A stretch of DNA of 64,000 bases. Source: Gluconobacter thailandicus F149-1 = NBRC 100600. Lineage in GTDB: Bacteria; Pseudomonadota; Alphaproteobacteria; Acetobacterales; Acetobacteraceae. Within the stretch, counting starts at the first letter, position 1; the number at the start of each line of letters is the position of its first letter. The position numbers were made by a program, and so were the translations under genes. Positions 51,294-60,194 of the stretch are shown piece by piece. The notes below the pieces were generated by a model. That model ran no database searches and was not told the origin of the DNA. It saw only the letters and a program-made list of their open reading frames with translations. The DNA lies in contig NZ_BANH01000040.1 in assembly GCF_000964465.1 (NCBI RefSeq), positions 46,870 to 110,869 of the forward strand. Direction: 5' to 3'.

Positions 51294-53249
51294 ATGCTTT
51301 CCTTTTCGCCTCAATGGCGTCGTCACATACTTGCATTGTCCTGCGCCTGCATCGGAGGCCTGATGCCCCCCTGTGCAATGGCTACCGGGGCGCCGGCCAG
51401 CGTTCCAACAGCGAGTCACGTTCTTCATCCGATTGCCTTCAATGATGAGGTCAAAACACGGCAGGTTCTTGTAGCGGTTGCTCTGGGGCAGGCGCCGGCG
51501 GATCTCATGATTCACAATGCGAGGGTGCTGAACGTCTATACTCTGAGCTGGGAAGACGGGCAGGATATTGTCATCGCCCGACAGCGCATCGCCTGGGTCG
51601 GCCCAGCAGGGCAGTGGAAAGGGCATGCGTCGTCAGTCTTCGATGCCAAAGGTCTTCCTGCCGTGCCGGGGTTTGGTGAATCCCACAAACACATAGAAAG
51701 CTCGATGTTGTCGCCTGAACTGGAGGCGGCACTGGTCATTCCCCTTGGGAATACGTGGACGACCGAGGGCTCACACGAATTCGCCAATGTCAGCGGGGTG
51801 CATAACGTCGAATTCTGGCTGACGCCTGAACGGCTCGGAAGCCCGTTGAAAATTTTCCCTGCATTGGGATCGGCCACGCCGCCTTCAGCTTTCGAGCAGG
51901 GCGGTGGCAGTTACGCTTATCAGGAAATCGCAGACAATATTCGCAACAATCCCCGGGTTCAGGGGCTGGATGAAGTCATGGACTGGCCTGCGGTGTCCAA
52001 CCCCTCTCATCCAGGTCATCAGCGGATCTGGGAGAATATTCAGGCAACATTTGATAATCGTGGTGTGATTGACGGGCATGGCGCCGGACTGTGGGACATG
52101 GACACGATCAACGCCTTTGCGGGTGCAGGTCTTTCCAGCGATCATGAAACCCGATTGCCACAGGAGGCATGGAACAAGCTCCAGCATGGATTATTCCTGC
52201 AATTGCGGGACGATAATATCGAGCGTGCTGTCCCCTATTTCGTTGGCAAGGGGCTGAAGAGCTGGAGCAATGTTTCCCTTGTCACAGATGACCGGAATGT
52301 TGCCGACACCCTGAAGCAGGGGACAATGAATTATCACATTCGGCTGGCCATCAAGATGGGCGCTCCGGTGGAGGCGGCCTATGCCATGGCCAGCCTTTAC
52401 CCGGCGCAGCATGGTCATATGGATCAGATTGTCGGATCAATTACGCCAGGTCGCTACGCGGACGTGGTTCTTCTGTCTTCGGTTCCAGACGTCAAAATCA
52501 AATATGTTTTCGCGAATGGAAAATTGGCAGCTCAGGACGGGAAATACCTGCTGCCGGTTCCTAAAATTACATGGCCATCCTGGGCTTCCGATACGATCCA
52601 CATTGGCAGAACACTGACGGCAAAAGATTTCGAAATTCTTGCTCCCAATGGGAAAACAACGCAGGTTACAGCCGCAATTCAGGCCCCGTTTTACACAGAC
52701 CCGGTGCAGAAAACGGCAACGCTTCCTGTTGTGAATGGAGTTGTTCAGCGGGACATTGCCCATGATATCATCAAGGTGGCGACTGTGGATCGCTACATGG
52801 GGCAGGGACGTCTGGGAAAGATGTTCTGGACAGGAAATGGTCCGAAGACGCCGGATAGTGCGATTGCCACATCCGTTTCCCATGACCTCCACAACATTAC
52901 CGTCATGGGAACGAGTGACGAGGCCATGGCGCTGGCTGTCAATCGCATTGCCGAACTCAAGGGCGGCATTGTGATGGTGTCCCACGGAAAGGTTCTTGCC
53001 GAAATGCAGTTGGAAATTGCAGGCCTGATGACAAGCCGACCCATCCAGGAGGCAGCGGCAAGTATGGAAAACGTTTATGCCAAGGCTGACACTCTGGAGT
53101 GGATCGGGACGCCCGGCTACCCGCGGAGACTTCTGATTTCCATGATTACCTGCAGTCCGTTCACATGGCGGCTGGTTGTTCCGTATCCTGGCAATCCAAG
53201 CGGGCTTGTTCTTCTTCAGACAGGGCAGACAATGCCGACAGTCTGGTAA
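51294..53249 (+). CDS. Exported adenine deaminase (COG1001 family)
   Basis: A 651-aa amidohydrolase that turns adenine into hypoxanthine and ammonia. All metal-site segments of the Ade family are present: ESHKHIESSML (H-x-H), GLDEVMDWP (Glu), IDGHGAG and SSDHET (His), VTDDR (Asp). Unlike the usual cytoplasmic enzyme it has a ~40-residue N-terminal extension that reads as a Sec signal (RRHILALSCACIGGLMPPCAMA), so it probably works in the periplasm. The C-terminal domain has GGIVMVSHGKVLAEMQLEIAGLM. Followed after 3 bp by a HupE/UreJ-like gene. Confidence 0.8.
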   Translation: MLSFSPQWRRHILALSCACIGGLMPPCAMATGAPASVPTASHVLHPIAFNDEVKTRQVLVAVALGQAPADLMIHNARVLNVYTLSWEDGQDIVIARQRIAWVGPAGQWKGHASSVFDAKGLPAVPGFGESHKHIESSMLSPELEAALVIPLGNTWTTEGSHEFANVSGVHNVEFWLTPERLGSPLKIFPALGSATPPSAFEQGGGSYAYQEIADNIRNNPRVQGLDEVMDWPAVSNPSHPGHQRIWENIQATFDNRGVIDGHGAGLWDMDTINAFAGAGLSSDHETRLPQEAWNKLQHGLFLQLRDDNIERAVPYFVGKGLKSWSNVSLVTDDRNVADTLKQGTMNYHIRLAIKMGAPVEAAYAMASLYPAQHGHMDQIVGSITPGRYADVVLLSSVPDVKIKYVFANGKLAAQDGKYLLPVPKITWPSWASDTIHIGRTLTAKDFEILAPNGKTTQVTAAIQAPFYTDPVQKTATLPVVNGVVQRDIAHDIIKVATVDRYMGQGRLGKMFWTGNGPKTPDSAIATSVSHDLHNITVMGTSDEAMALAVNRIAELKGGIVMVSHGKVLAEMQLEIAGLMTSRPIQEAAASMENVYAKADTLEWIGTPGYPRRLLISMITCSPFTWRLVVPYPGNPSGLVLLQTGQTMPTVW

Positions 53250-53252
53250 GGT

Positions 53253-54461
53253 ATGGGTGAGGTTTACGGGGGGCTGAAGAATATCAGCCTCACCTTCAGG
53301 TCCATCATCCGTATCATTATTTTTACGGCTCTGTTCGGGTTTGCCCCTGTCGCCGAGGCCGATCCTGAATCCATGACGAGAGTTCTGGTATCGCTGGATC
53401 GGCCAGATGCGGCAACTGTCATGATCGACATGGATCTGACGGTTCTGCTTGGTGATCCCGGCCGTTATTATGCTCTGGCGACCGGGACTGGCCCGCAGCA
53501 TGAGGTAGAAGTTCGGCATGTTGCAGAACGTATTACGCAGGTATTGCCGCTTTTCGCTGGGCAGCGTCCGCTGCATGCGACTTTTGTAAGCTATGTTTTT
53601 TCCGTCAAGAGCCGCGAAGAATACATGGACCTGGCGGCTGACAAGCCCGCACATTTCCAGTTCAATATCCCTCTACCCGCGGATGGCGGCCCTCTACAGC
53701 TCCGGATTCCGTTGGGCGCGCAGATCGACTATCCGGTCGCCTACACACTGCAATTTCCCGAGCGCCATTTCACTCAAACCCGTTGGCTGGATGCTGGCCA
53801 ACATGAAAGCCTGGCCTTCGATTATCGAGGCAAACTGCCTGCTCACCACGCAGATCAACCCGCCAGTTTCGATCCGGATGCGTTGACGTGGTGGCAACAG
53901 CTTCCGGTGTATCTGAAGCTTGGATTCAAACATATTGTCCCCGAAGGAACAGATCATATCCTGTTCGTTCTCGGGCTTTTCTTCCTCGGGATCAGTTGGC
54001 GAAAACTGCTTTCGCAGACCACGGTCTTTACAGTTGCTCATGCCACAACATTGTTTCTTTCGACCTATGGAATTTTCGAGCTTCCCAGCCGCTTCGTGGA
54101 GCCGGCCATTGCGCTGTCAATTTCCTTCGTGGGGCTGGAAAATGTCTTTAGCCCCCGGTTGGGAATAGCCAGGTTATTGGTTGTTTTTGCTTTCGGCCTG
54201 ATTCATGGGTTCGGCTTTGCCAGTAGTCTGAGCGAAGTCCCCTTTCCCAAACGGGATTTCATCGGTGCCCTGCTGGGATTCAACCTGGGTGTGGATGCAG
54301 GGCAGCTCTTTATCATCCTGTTGGCCACTCTGGCGGTCGGATGGTTCAGAAAACGCCCATGGTTCAGAAGCCGGATTGCAATTCCGGGATCGCTTGTCAT
54401 TGCGGCTATTGGTCTGTTCTGGGCCTGTCAACGTATTCTTGCGTATCATCTGTTCTTCTGA
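53253..54461 (+). CDS. HupE/UreJ-like membrane protein
   Basis: A 402-aa protein. Signal peptide or anchor near residues 12-35, a ~170-residue periplasmic domain, then the HupE/UreJ_2 membrane domain (residues ~215-400, about six hydrophobic segments). The domain has the motif LGFKHIVPEGTDHILFVLGLFF (in pieces) and LIHGFGFAS. HupE proteins are linked to nickel supply for hydrogenase and urease; UreJ_2 relatives occur without either. Here it is in an operon with an exported adenine deaminase, so it may import a metal or the reaction products. No hydrogenase or urease gene is in the window. Confidence 0.75.
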   Translation: MGEVYGGLKNISLTFRSIIRIIIFTALFGFAPVAEADPESMTRVLVSLDRPDAATVMIDMDLTVLLGDPGRYYALATGTGPQHEVEVRHVAERITQVLPLFAGQRPLHATFVSYVFSVKSREEYMDLAADKPAHFQFNIPLPADGGPLQLRIPLGAQIDYPVAYTLQFPERHFTQTRWLDAGQHESLAFDYRGKLPAHHADQPASFDPDALTWWQQLPVYLKLGFKHIVPEGTDHILFVLGLFFLGISWRKLLSQTTVFTVAHATTLFLSTYGIFELPSRFVEPAIALSISFVGLENVFSPRLGIARLLVVFAFGLIHGFGFASSLSEVPFPKRDFIGALLGFNLGVDAGQLFIILLATLAVGWFRKRPWFRSRIAIPGSLVIAAIGLFWACQRILAYHLFF

Positions 54462-55032
54462 GAGCCACTAGCGCCGCAATCACGCTTGAATGCAAGAAAA
54501 GCGGCTCTTACAGCGGATACGCTGACGAATAGGGTCCCAAGGCTTATTTTGCCCTGTCAGGAAAGACAGAGCTCAAGGCATTCAAACGAAAGCTATATTT
54601 TCGTTAGCTATGATGGATTTTTAATCCGCCTTGTTTGATCTCAACCCAAGATCAAAATCAGCTTATTACATGACCTAGAAAATTCTAAATCATCGTAAAG
54701 CTTGGTGTGCCAACGGCAATGAAACCGAGAACTGGAACCTATTGATATCGTTTGAATGAAATCATTTTCTTATCTTGTGATCGATTGAATGTTCGAAATG
54801 TCAATCTGCAAACATAATGTCCGCAAGGCGGGGGCAACAGAAAGTCCGGTTTGTGCTTGAAGATCGATAGCTGAGTGTCGCCCCGAACCCTCGATGCTCT
54901 TCAGGATGCGGTATGTGGGGCGATTGACGATATCTCCCATCGTCAGGCCGCCACTTGCTTCATCGCCGCTGGATATGAACCAGATTGATCGGATTATGCT
55001 CTAACAGGCCCTAACCCATAGATTTGCGAGGC
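54462..55032. other. AT-rich junction region with fragments
   Basis: 570 bp with no complete gene. 54470-54540 is coding-like debris, 54560-54800 is clearly AT-rich. 54770-54940 holds a small HTH-like frame on the minus strand. The end, about 54965-55015, reads like the tail of an insertion-sequence remnant (low certainty). It separates the typical genome part on the left from the compositionally different block on the right. Confidence 0.4.
54770..54940 (-). pseudogene. Short winged-helix-like frame, probably a regulator fragment
   Basis: A 56-codon frame, MGDIVNRPTYRILKSIEGSG then RHSAIDLQAQTGLSVAPALRTLCLQI, ending in TAA. The middle resembles the first two helices of a MarR/PadR-like winged helix, but wing and dimer parts are missing. 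The frame is also open upstream of the ATG. Likely the remnant of a regulator gene. Confidence 0.3.
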
Positions 55033-56544
55033 CTATACAAACGATGCGGTCGCAGCCTGCGCTATGAGCTGCGCGGCCTGCTCGATCCCACTCTCCGCCA
55101 GTTCGCCATATCCGTGGGAGATGAGGCGCCTGAAATCCGCTGACGCCGGGTCGGTGGTTAGCGGATCCGTGGCTGAACGCAGGGGGTAGTCTCCGGGAAT
55201 CTGAAGGTTCAGTTTGCGCGCCTTGCTGACATAGGTCGCGCTGTCAGGAACACCTGCGGGGAGGAACCAGCTTATTCTGGGGGCCTGTCGGGCATTGAAA
55301 ATCCGGAACTCCCCCAGATGGTGTTGCATGGCACTGACGAGATGATCGCGCCGCCGCATCAGGGTCATCCGCCGGCGCTTGAGGAATTCGTCCAGATCAC
55401 CGGCATCCATGAAGCGTGCCAGGGCTTCCTGTTCGAGCCATGGCAGCCCGTTATCGGTAATCAGCTTGGTGTCGAGCACGGCAGGCAGTAGCGGCCATGG
55501 AACCACCATGTAACCCAGCATCATGCCTCCACCGAGCGCCGGTGCGAACAGCCCGGCATGGATGACAGTCTTCCCACCCGAGAGAGAGAGGAGGGAGGGG
55601 ACGGACTTTCCGTCCAGCGTCAGGAAATCAAACATCGATTCCTCGAACACCGGGGTCCGGTTCCGGGCTGCGAGGGCGAGAAGCTGGCGGCGACGGGGAA
55701 GGGACAGCGTGGCGTTCGTGGGAACCTGACAGCCCGGATTGACGCAGAGCAGCTGAACATCCGACAGGTCCATCCCCGCAATGCCTACGCCCTTGCCATT
55801 GACGGGTATGTCTACGATCCCCATGCCCATTTTTTCGTAGAGCAGCCTCTTCCCGATGTAGCACGGTGCCTCCAGCGCCACTTTCATCTCCGGGCTCAGG
55901 AGCGCCTGTGCGATCAGCGAGTGCGCCTGCTGAAGGCCGGAAATGATAATGACCTGCCGCTCGTCCACGGCGGTTCCATGGCGCGCTGTCAGCCAGCGGG
56001 CAAGCGTATTGCGCAGGAAAGGCAGGCCGGCATTAGACTGGAACTGGCCCCCGCTCTTCCAGTTTTCATACTGGAAGAGCTTCTGGATGGTGCGTTTCCA
56101 TTCAAGGGACCGATAGACTGGCTGGTCGCTCCCGAAGCCCAGATTGACTTGCCCGGCCAAATTAATTGACGAAAAATCACTGTGGTTCTGGTCCGCGAAT
56201 GTCCGTTCGGGACGGGAGCCAACACTGTCTGCGCCCGTAATATCGTCCGGCTCGGCCAGAGCGATCGTCTCGGCCGCCGCTTCAGAAGAGTGTGGCGGAG
56301 TCTGGTGGACGTAAGTGCCGCGTGACGGGCGCTTTTCCACATAGCCCTCAGCCTCCAGATGTTCGAGTGCAAGCATGACGGTATTGCGTGAAACGCCCCA
56401 GTTGGTGGCGCATTCCCTGATCCCCGCGAGGGGTTCTCCCGGTCGCAGGGTTCCGCTGCTGATTGCAGCCGCAAGCTGTCGCACGATCTGTTTCTGAAGG
56501 CTTTCGCCAGACTGCCGGTCAAGAAACGGCAGGAACATCACCAC
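55033..56544 (-). CDS. MocR/PdxR-type regulator (GntR HTH + aminotransferase-like domain) without the PLP lysine
   Basis: A 503-aa protein. Residues ~12-78 form a GntR winged helix (LQKQIVRQLAAAISSGTLRPGEPLAG, WGVSRNTVMLALEHLEAEGYV, in pieces). Residues ~135-500 form a class I aminotransferase fold. In MocR proteins the PLP lysine lies in a G-T-F-S-K-S-L stretch before LGY; here that stretch is GLFAPALGGGMMLGY (331-345), with Pro335 in the lysine place and Met in place of the Arg. The usual D-D-Y site is EES (301-303). PLP can therefore not be bound as a Schiff base. It is divergent from the TonB receptor operon and probably controls it, sensing something other than PLP. Confidence 0.85.
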   Translation of the reverse strand: MVMFLPFLDRQSGESLQKQIVRQLAAAISSGTLRPGEPLAGIRECATNWGVSRNTVMLALEHLEAEGYVEKRPSRGTYVHQTPPHSSEAAAETIALAEPDDITGADSVGSRPERTFADQNHSDFSSINLAGQVNLGFGSDQPVYRSLEWKRTIQKLFQYENWKSGGQFQSNAGLPFLRNTLARWLTARHGTAVDERQVIIISGLQQAHSLIAQALLSPEMKVALEAPCYIGKRLLYEKMGMGIVDIPVNGKGVGIAGMDLSDVQLLCVNPGCQVPTNATLSLPRRRQLLALAARNRTPVFEESMFDFLTLDGKSVPSLLSLSGGKTVIHAGLFAPALGGGMMLGYMVVPWPLLPAVLDTKLITDNGLPWLEQEALARFMDAGDLDEFLKRRRMTLMRRRDHLVSAMQHHLGEFRIFNARQAPRISWFLPAGVPDSATYVSKARKLNLQIPGDYPLRSATDPLTTDPASADFRRLISHGYGELAESGIEQAAQLIAQAATASFV

Positions 56545-56680
56545 AGGCTTTTCTCCGGCATTAAAAACTAAAAATAATAGTGATAACCGTACCCATTGAA
56601 ATTATACTATCCGTATCTATCGTTAAATAAGATTCTCACTCTATCACTTCGTGGTGTAATTTAGCAGGAAAGCTCACGTC

Positions 56681-59101
56681 GTGGTTGGTTTTGTCCGTTC
56701 AGCAGCGCTTCGTACTGTGCATCGTCTGTTTCCGGGCGTGCCGGGCTGTGTCTGCCGGGGCAGGGCAGGCATGGGTACGCCTGCCGGCGGCCAGACGCTT
56801 GTTTTTGTGACCGTGGCGCTGGGTTTTTCCGCAGCCGTGGGACACGCCCAGGACGTTCCCGACAGGAAAAAGCCGCTTCGCCATGCCGTGGCTGGAAAAG
56901 CGACGCCTGCACACCGCCCCTCGGGCGTGGAGACGGTCATTGTCACGGCCAACCGGCGCGCGCAGGATATCCAGAAAGTCCCCGCCACCATCACCGCTAT
57001 CAGCGCGGAGACCATCGCGCGGCAGCATCTGGACAGCGCCGCCGACATCGCGGCTTTCGCGCCCAATGCGCTGGGCTATAATTTCGATGGCCGTCTGCGT
57101 CCGCGTTACTATATCCGTGGCGTGGGCAATGGAAACGTCGCAAACAACGCGGTGGGCGCCGTCGCGCTTTATGCCGACGATGTCTATCTGAACAGTCTGG
57201 CGTTCCAGGGCTTCCCGCTCTTCGATCAGGCGCAGGTGGCGGTCCTTAATGGTCCTCAGGGTACGCTCTGGGGGAAGAACGCCACAGCCGGGGCCATCCA
57301 GTTCACCTCCCTGCGCCCGACCTTCCGCAATGACGGTCATGCGCAGGTGGATTTTGGCAATTACGGCCAGAAACGCGGCGAACTCGTCCTCAATACCCCG
57401 GTCATAAGCAAGACGCTCGCCACTCGTCTTTCCGTCCGTTATGAGAATTCCGACGGCTGGGCGCGGAACCTGCAAAGCAACAAGCGGGTCGGAAATTTTG
57501 GTGATTTCGCCACCCGCTTCCAGACTCTCTGGCGTCCCAGTGACCGGCTGGAATTCCTTCTCAACCTTCATGTACGCGACATGCAGGGGACGAATGTTCC
57601 CTATTACAGCGTGTCGGGAACCTCGGTCTATTCTCCGCTGAAAACCGGCAGCCGCGATCTGACGAACACCAACGTCAATGGCCGACAGGCGCTCGTTTCG
57701 GAAGGCGCATCCCTGCACACAACATGGCGGCCGGGGGCGGGGCTGGCGTTCACGTCAATTACGGCTTTCGAAAATGCCCAGCGCCGCCAGTCCGGGGACG
57801 GGGACTATACGCCGCAGGAATTCAGCCGTTCCTACGACAAGCTGCATCCCACGCAGGTCAGTCAGGAGTTCCGTCTGGCATCGGACGCGCACAGGCGCAT
57901 TTCCTGGATTGCGGGTGCCTATTATTTCCACGAAAACCTGCAAGACAGCTACGCCACCGCGACGCTCCCTCCCGGCGCGGTCACGACCCCGGCCATCATC
58001 GGCCAGCCCGGTTTCGCGGCCACGAACTACACCCAGACCACGGACAGTTTCGCACTGTTCGGTAATACGACCATCCACGTTACCAAATGGTTCCAGATCG
58101 CGGGGGGTGTCCGCTGGACGCATGACCATCTGCATCTTGATCTTGAGAGCCGGCAGGGCCTGTCGCCCGTCTCTTTTTCAGCCAATCCCGCAAACTGGTG
58201 GAACGCCGGAAACGTGACGTCATCGCTCGTCGGGATCGACAGCTATCATGGCGGCAGGAGCTGGTCGAATGTCAGCTACGAGGTGGAGCCGCAGGTCCTG
58301 CTGGGTAAGAATCAGATGGTTTATGTTCGCATCGCCGACGGCTACCGCTCCGGACTGTTTAACACGCAGATCACGCCCAATCCGGTCAATCGCGGTGGAA
58401 CACCCCTTCAGAAAGCCGCCCCCGTCAATCCGGAAACCCTGTCGTCCTATGAGGGCGGCTATAAGGGAAGCTGGTTCGACAAACGCCTGACCCTGAGCGC
58501 CGATGGATTTTACTCCAAATACGACAATATCCAGGTCTCCTGGACCGCGACGGACGCCGCTACGAAATCAACCATTATTTCCCTGACCAACGCCGCATCC
58601 GGCATTTCCTATGGTGGCGAAGTCGCATTTCAGGCCCGCCCGCTGGATGATCTGACCGTCTCGGGCAATGTCGGCATCCTGCGCACGAAATTCACGGATT
58701 TCACGGCCCCCGCAAGTGCCACCGGCGCCACGGACCTCACAGGCAACGAATTCGCCCGCGCCCCGCACCAGACCGCCAATATCTCCGTCGATTACCACTT
58801 CAGAACCCGGATCGGAGACGGCTCGGTCGGCACGCACTGGAACTATACGGGGCATTATTTCTACCTCGTCTCAAACGAGAAAGCCTCGGCCCTGCAACAG
58901 TCTCCCGTCTGGCTCGGTGACGTGCATGCGTCCTTCCGCCCCGGAAACAGCCGCTGGGAACTGAGCGGCATCGTCACGAACATCACGGGCAACCGCTACC
59001 TCGTGCAGGTCCTGCCGTACTCCGCAACGAGCCAGACCTTCACCTACCAGTACAGCGCGCCGCGCATGTTTCTCCTCTCCGCCCGCGTCGATTTCTTCTG
59101 A
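56681..59101 (+). CDS. TonB-dependent receptor of the organosulfur operon
   Basis: An 806-aa outer-membrane receptor. TonB box ETVIVTANRRAQDIQKVP, plug with YYIRGVGNGNVANNAVGAVALYADDVYLNS (in pieces) and VAVLNGPQGTLWGKNATAGAI, barrel ending ARVDFF. This is the type abundant in sphingomonads for aromatic and other organic substrates. The GTG at 56681 has AGGAAAG 8-9 nt upstream; an ATG at 56771 gives a shorter, more ordinary signal peptide (LVFVTVALGFSAAVGHAQ). First gene of a five-gene operon, divergent from the MocR-like regulator. Codon use is richer in C-ending codons than the left 54 kb. Confidence 0.85.
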   Translation: MVGFVRSAALRTVHRLFPGVPGCVCRGRAGMGTPAGGQTLVFVTVALGFSAAVGHAQDVPDRKKPLRHAVAGKATPAHRPSGVETVIVTANRRAQDIQKVPATITAISAETIARQHLDSAADIAAFAPNALGYNFDGRLRPRYYIRGVGNGNVANNAVGAVALYADDVYLNSLAFQGFPLFDQAQVAVLNGPQGTLWGKNATAGAIQFTSLRPTFRNDGHAQVDFGNYGQKRGELVLNTPVISKTLATRLSVRYENSDGWARNLQSNKRVGNFGDFATRFQTLWRPSDRLEFLLNLHVRDMQGTNVPYYSVSGTSVYSPLKTGSRDLTNTNVNGRQALVSEGASLHTTWRPGAGLAFTSITAFENAQRRQSGDGDYTPQEFSRSYDKLHPTQVSQEFRLASDAHRRISWIAGAYYFHENLQDSYATATLPPGAVTTPAIIGQPGFAATNYTQTTDSFALFGNTTIHVTKWFQIAGGVRWTHDHLHLDLESRQGLSPVSFSANPANWWNAGNVTSSLVGIDSYHGGRSWSNVSYEVEPQVLLGKNQMVYVRIADGYRSGLFNTQITPNPVNRGGTPLQKAAPVNPETLSSYEGGYKGSWFDKRLTLSADGFYSKYDNIQVSWTATDAATKSTIISLTNAASGISYGGEVAFQARPLDDLTVSGNVGILRTKFTDFTAPASATGATDLTGNEFARAPHQTANISVDYHFRTRIGDGSVGTHWNYTGHYFYLVSNEKASALQQSPVWLGDVHASFRPGNSRWELSGIVTNITGNRYLVQVLPYSATSQTFTYQYSAPRMFLLSARVDFF

Positions 59102-59117
59102 GCCAGAGGACACAGTC

Positions 59118-60194
59118 ATGAGCCTTTCATTCCCTGTCATTGACCTGCACGCGCACTGGTTCGCGCCCTCCACCCTCGACATCCTCGGCCGACGGTCCGA
59201 AGCGCCCCGCATCGGCCGACTGGGCGACGATCTGACCATCTGGCGCAGGGGCGCGGGTGCGGGAACCGGCGCGCCGTTCCCGCTCGGCCCGCAATGGACG
59301 GATATCAGCGCCCGCCTCGATCATCTGGACGGTGCCGGGATCGTGCATCAGCTCATTTCCTGGCCTACGACCCTCGGCGTCGATGCCGCGCTTGGGGCAT
59401 CGGACACGCTGGATCTCTGGACCGGCTGGAACAACGAAACTTCCGCTCTGGTGCGTCAGAACCCCGACCGCTTCAGCGCCGTCGCGGCCCTCAGCACAAG
59501 CGATCTCGACTGGTCCCGGAGCGAACTGGCGCGCGCTCATGAAAAGCTGGGACTGATCGGCGGCGTCCTGCCGGTCAACGGCTTCTTTTCCCGGGCCTCC
59601 GCCGAACAGTTTCGGCCGATTTTCGAGGTGGCGCAGGCCCATCGCAGCCATATCTATCTGCATACGGGTTTCGCCAATCCCGTCATCACGGGACAGCCGC
59701 CCGATATCCTCCACGGGGATAACGAGGCACTCCGCTGGGTTATCGACAACGGCTTTCATTTCGCCTCCGCCGTGGCGACGCTGGCCTTTACGGATTTCCT
59801 CGACCCGTTCCCCGATGTCACGCTTCAGATCGCCATGCTCGGCGGCAGCGGCCTCGGGGCTCTGGCTGCCGAACAGGCCGAAGTCTCCCCCCGCATCCAG
59901 GCCGGTCCCCTGCGTCGCCACTTCCGCCAGATCTGGCTCGATACGGGGGCTGCGGGCAGCGGCAGTGCCGCCGTGGCGGCAGCCATCCGCGTGCTGGGGT
60001 CGGAGCGCATCGTGTTCGGCTCGGATTACGCCCCGCTGCCTGATATCCGCCCCACGCTCGACCGCGTCCGCGCGGCAACCGCCACCGATCCCGACAGCCG
60101 GCACGCCGTCCTGTCCTCAAATGCCCTGTCGCTTCTCTCCCGCCACGATGCCTTCCCCGCACATCTGGCGTCATTCAGGAAAACAGCATCATGA
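59118..60194 (+). CDS. Amidohydrolase-2 family metal-dependent hydrolase/decarboxylase
   Basis: A 358-aa TIM-barrel protein (COG2159). N-terminal metal motif IDLHAHWF (H-x-H), HLDGAGIVHQLISWP, a His in YLHTGFANP and the C-terminal Asp in RIVFGSDYAPLPDI. Relatives include aminocarboxymuconate-semialdehyde decarboxylase and 2-pyrone-4,6-dicarboxylate hydrolase, so ring or side-chain breakdown is plausible. No signal peptide. 16 bp after the receptor gene; its stop overlaps the next start (ATGA). Confidence 0.8.
   Translation: MSLSFPVIDLHAHWFAPSTLDILGRRSEAPRIGRLGDDLTIWRRGAGAGTGAPFPLGPQWTDISARLDHLDGAGIVHQLISWPTTLGVDAALGASDTLDLWTGWNNETSALVRQNPDRFSAVAALSTSDLDWSRSELARAHEKLGLIGGVLPVNGFFSRASAEQFRPIFEVAQAHRSHIYLHTGFANPVITGQPPDILHGDNEALRWVIDNGFHFASAVATLAFTDFLDPFPDVTLQIAMLGGSGLGALAAEQAEVSPRIQAGPLRRHFRQIWLDTGAAGSGSAAVAAAIRVLGSERIVFGSDYAPLPDIRPTLDRVRAATATDPDSRHAVLSSNALSLLSRHDAFPAHLASFRKTAS

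Noticed and set aside
52437..53654. Open frame of 405 codons on the minus strand
   Set aside because: It crosses the adenine deaminase and HupE genes on the other strand; its residues (many His, Arg, Cys) look like antisense translation and match no family.
54965..55015. Insertion-sequence end
   Set aside because: The stretch reminded me of the tail of an IS5-type element, but no inverted repeat, target duplication or transposase frame could be found.
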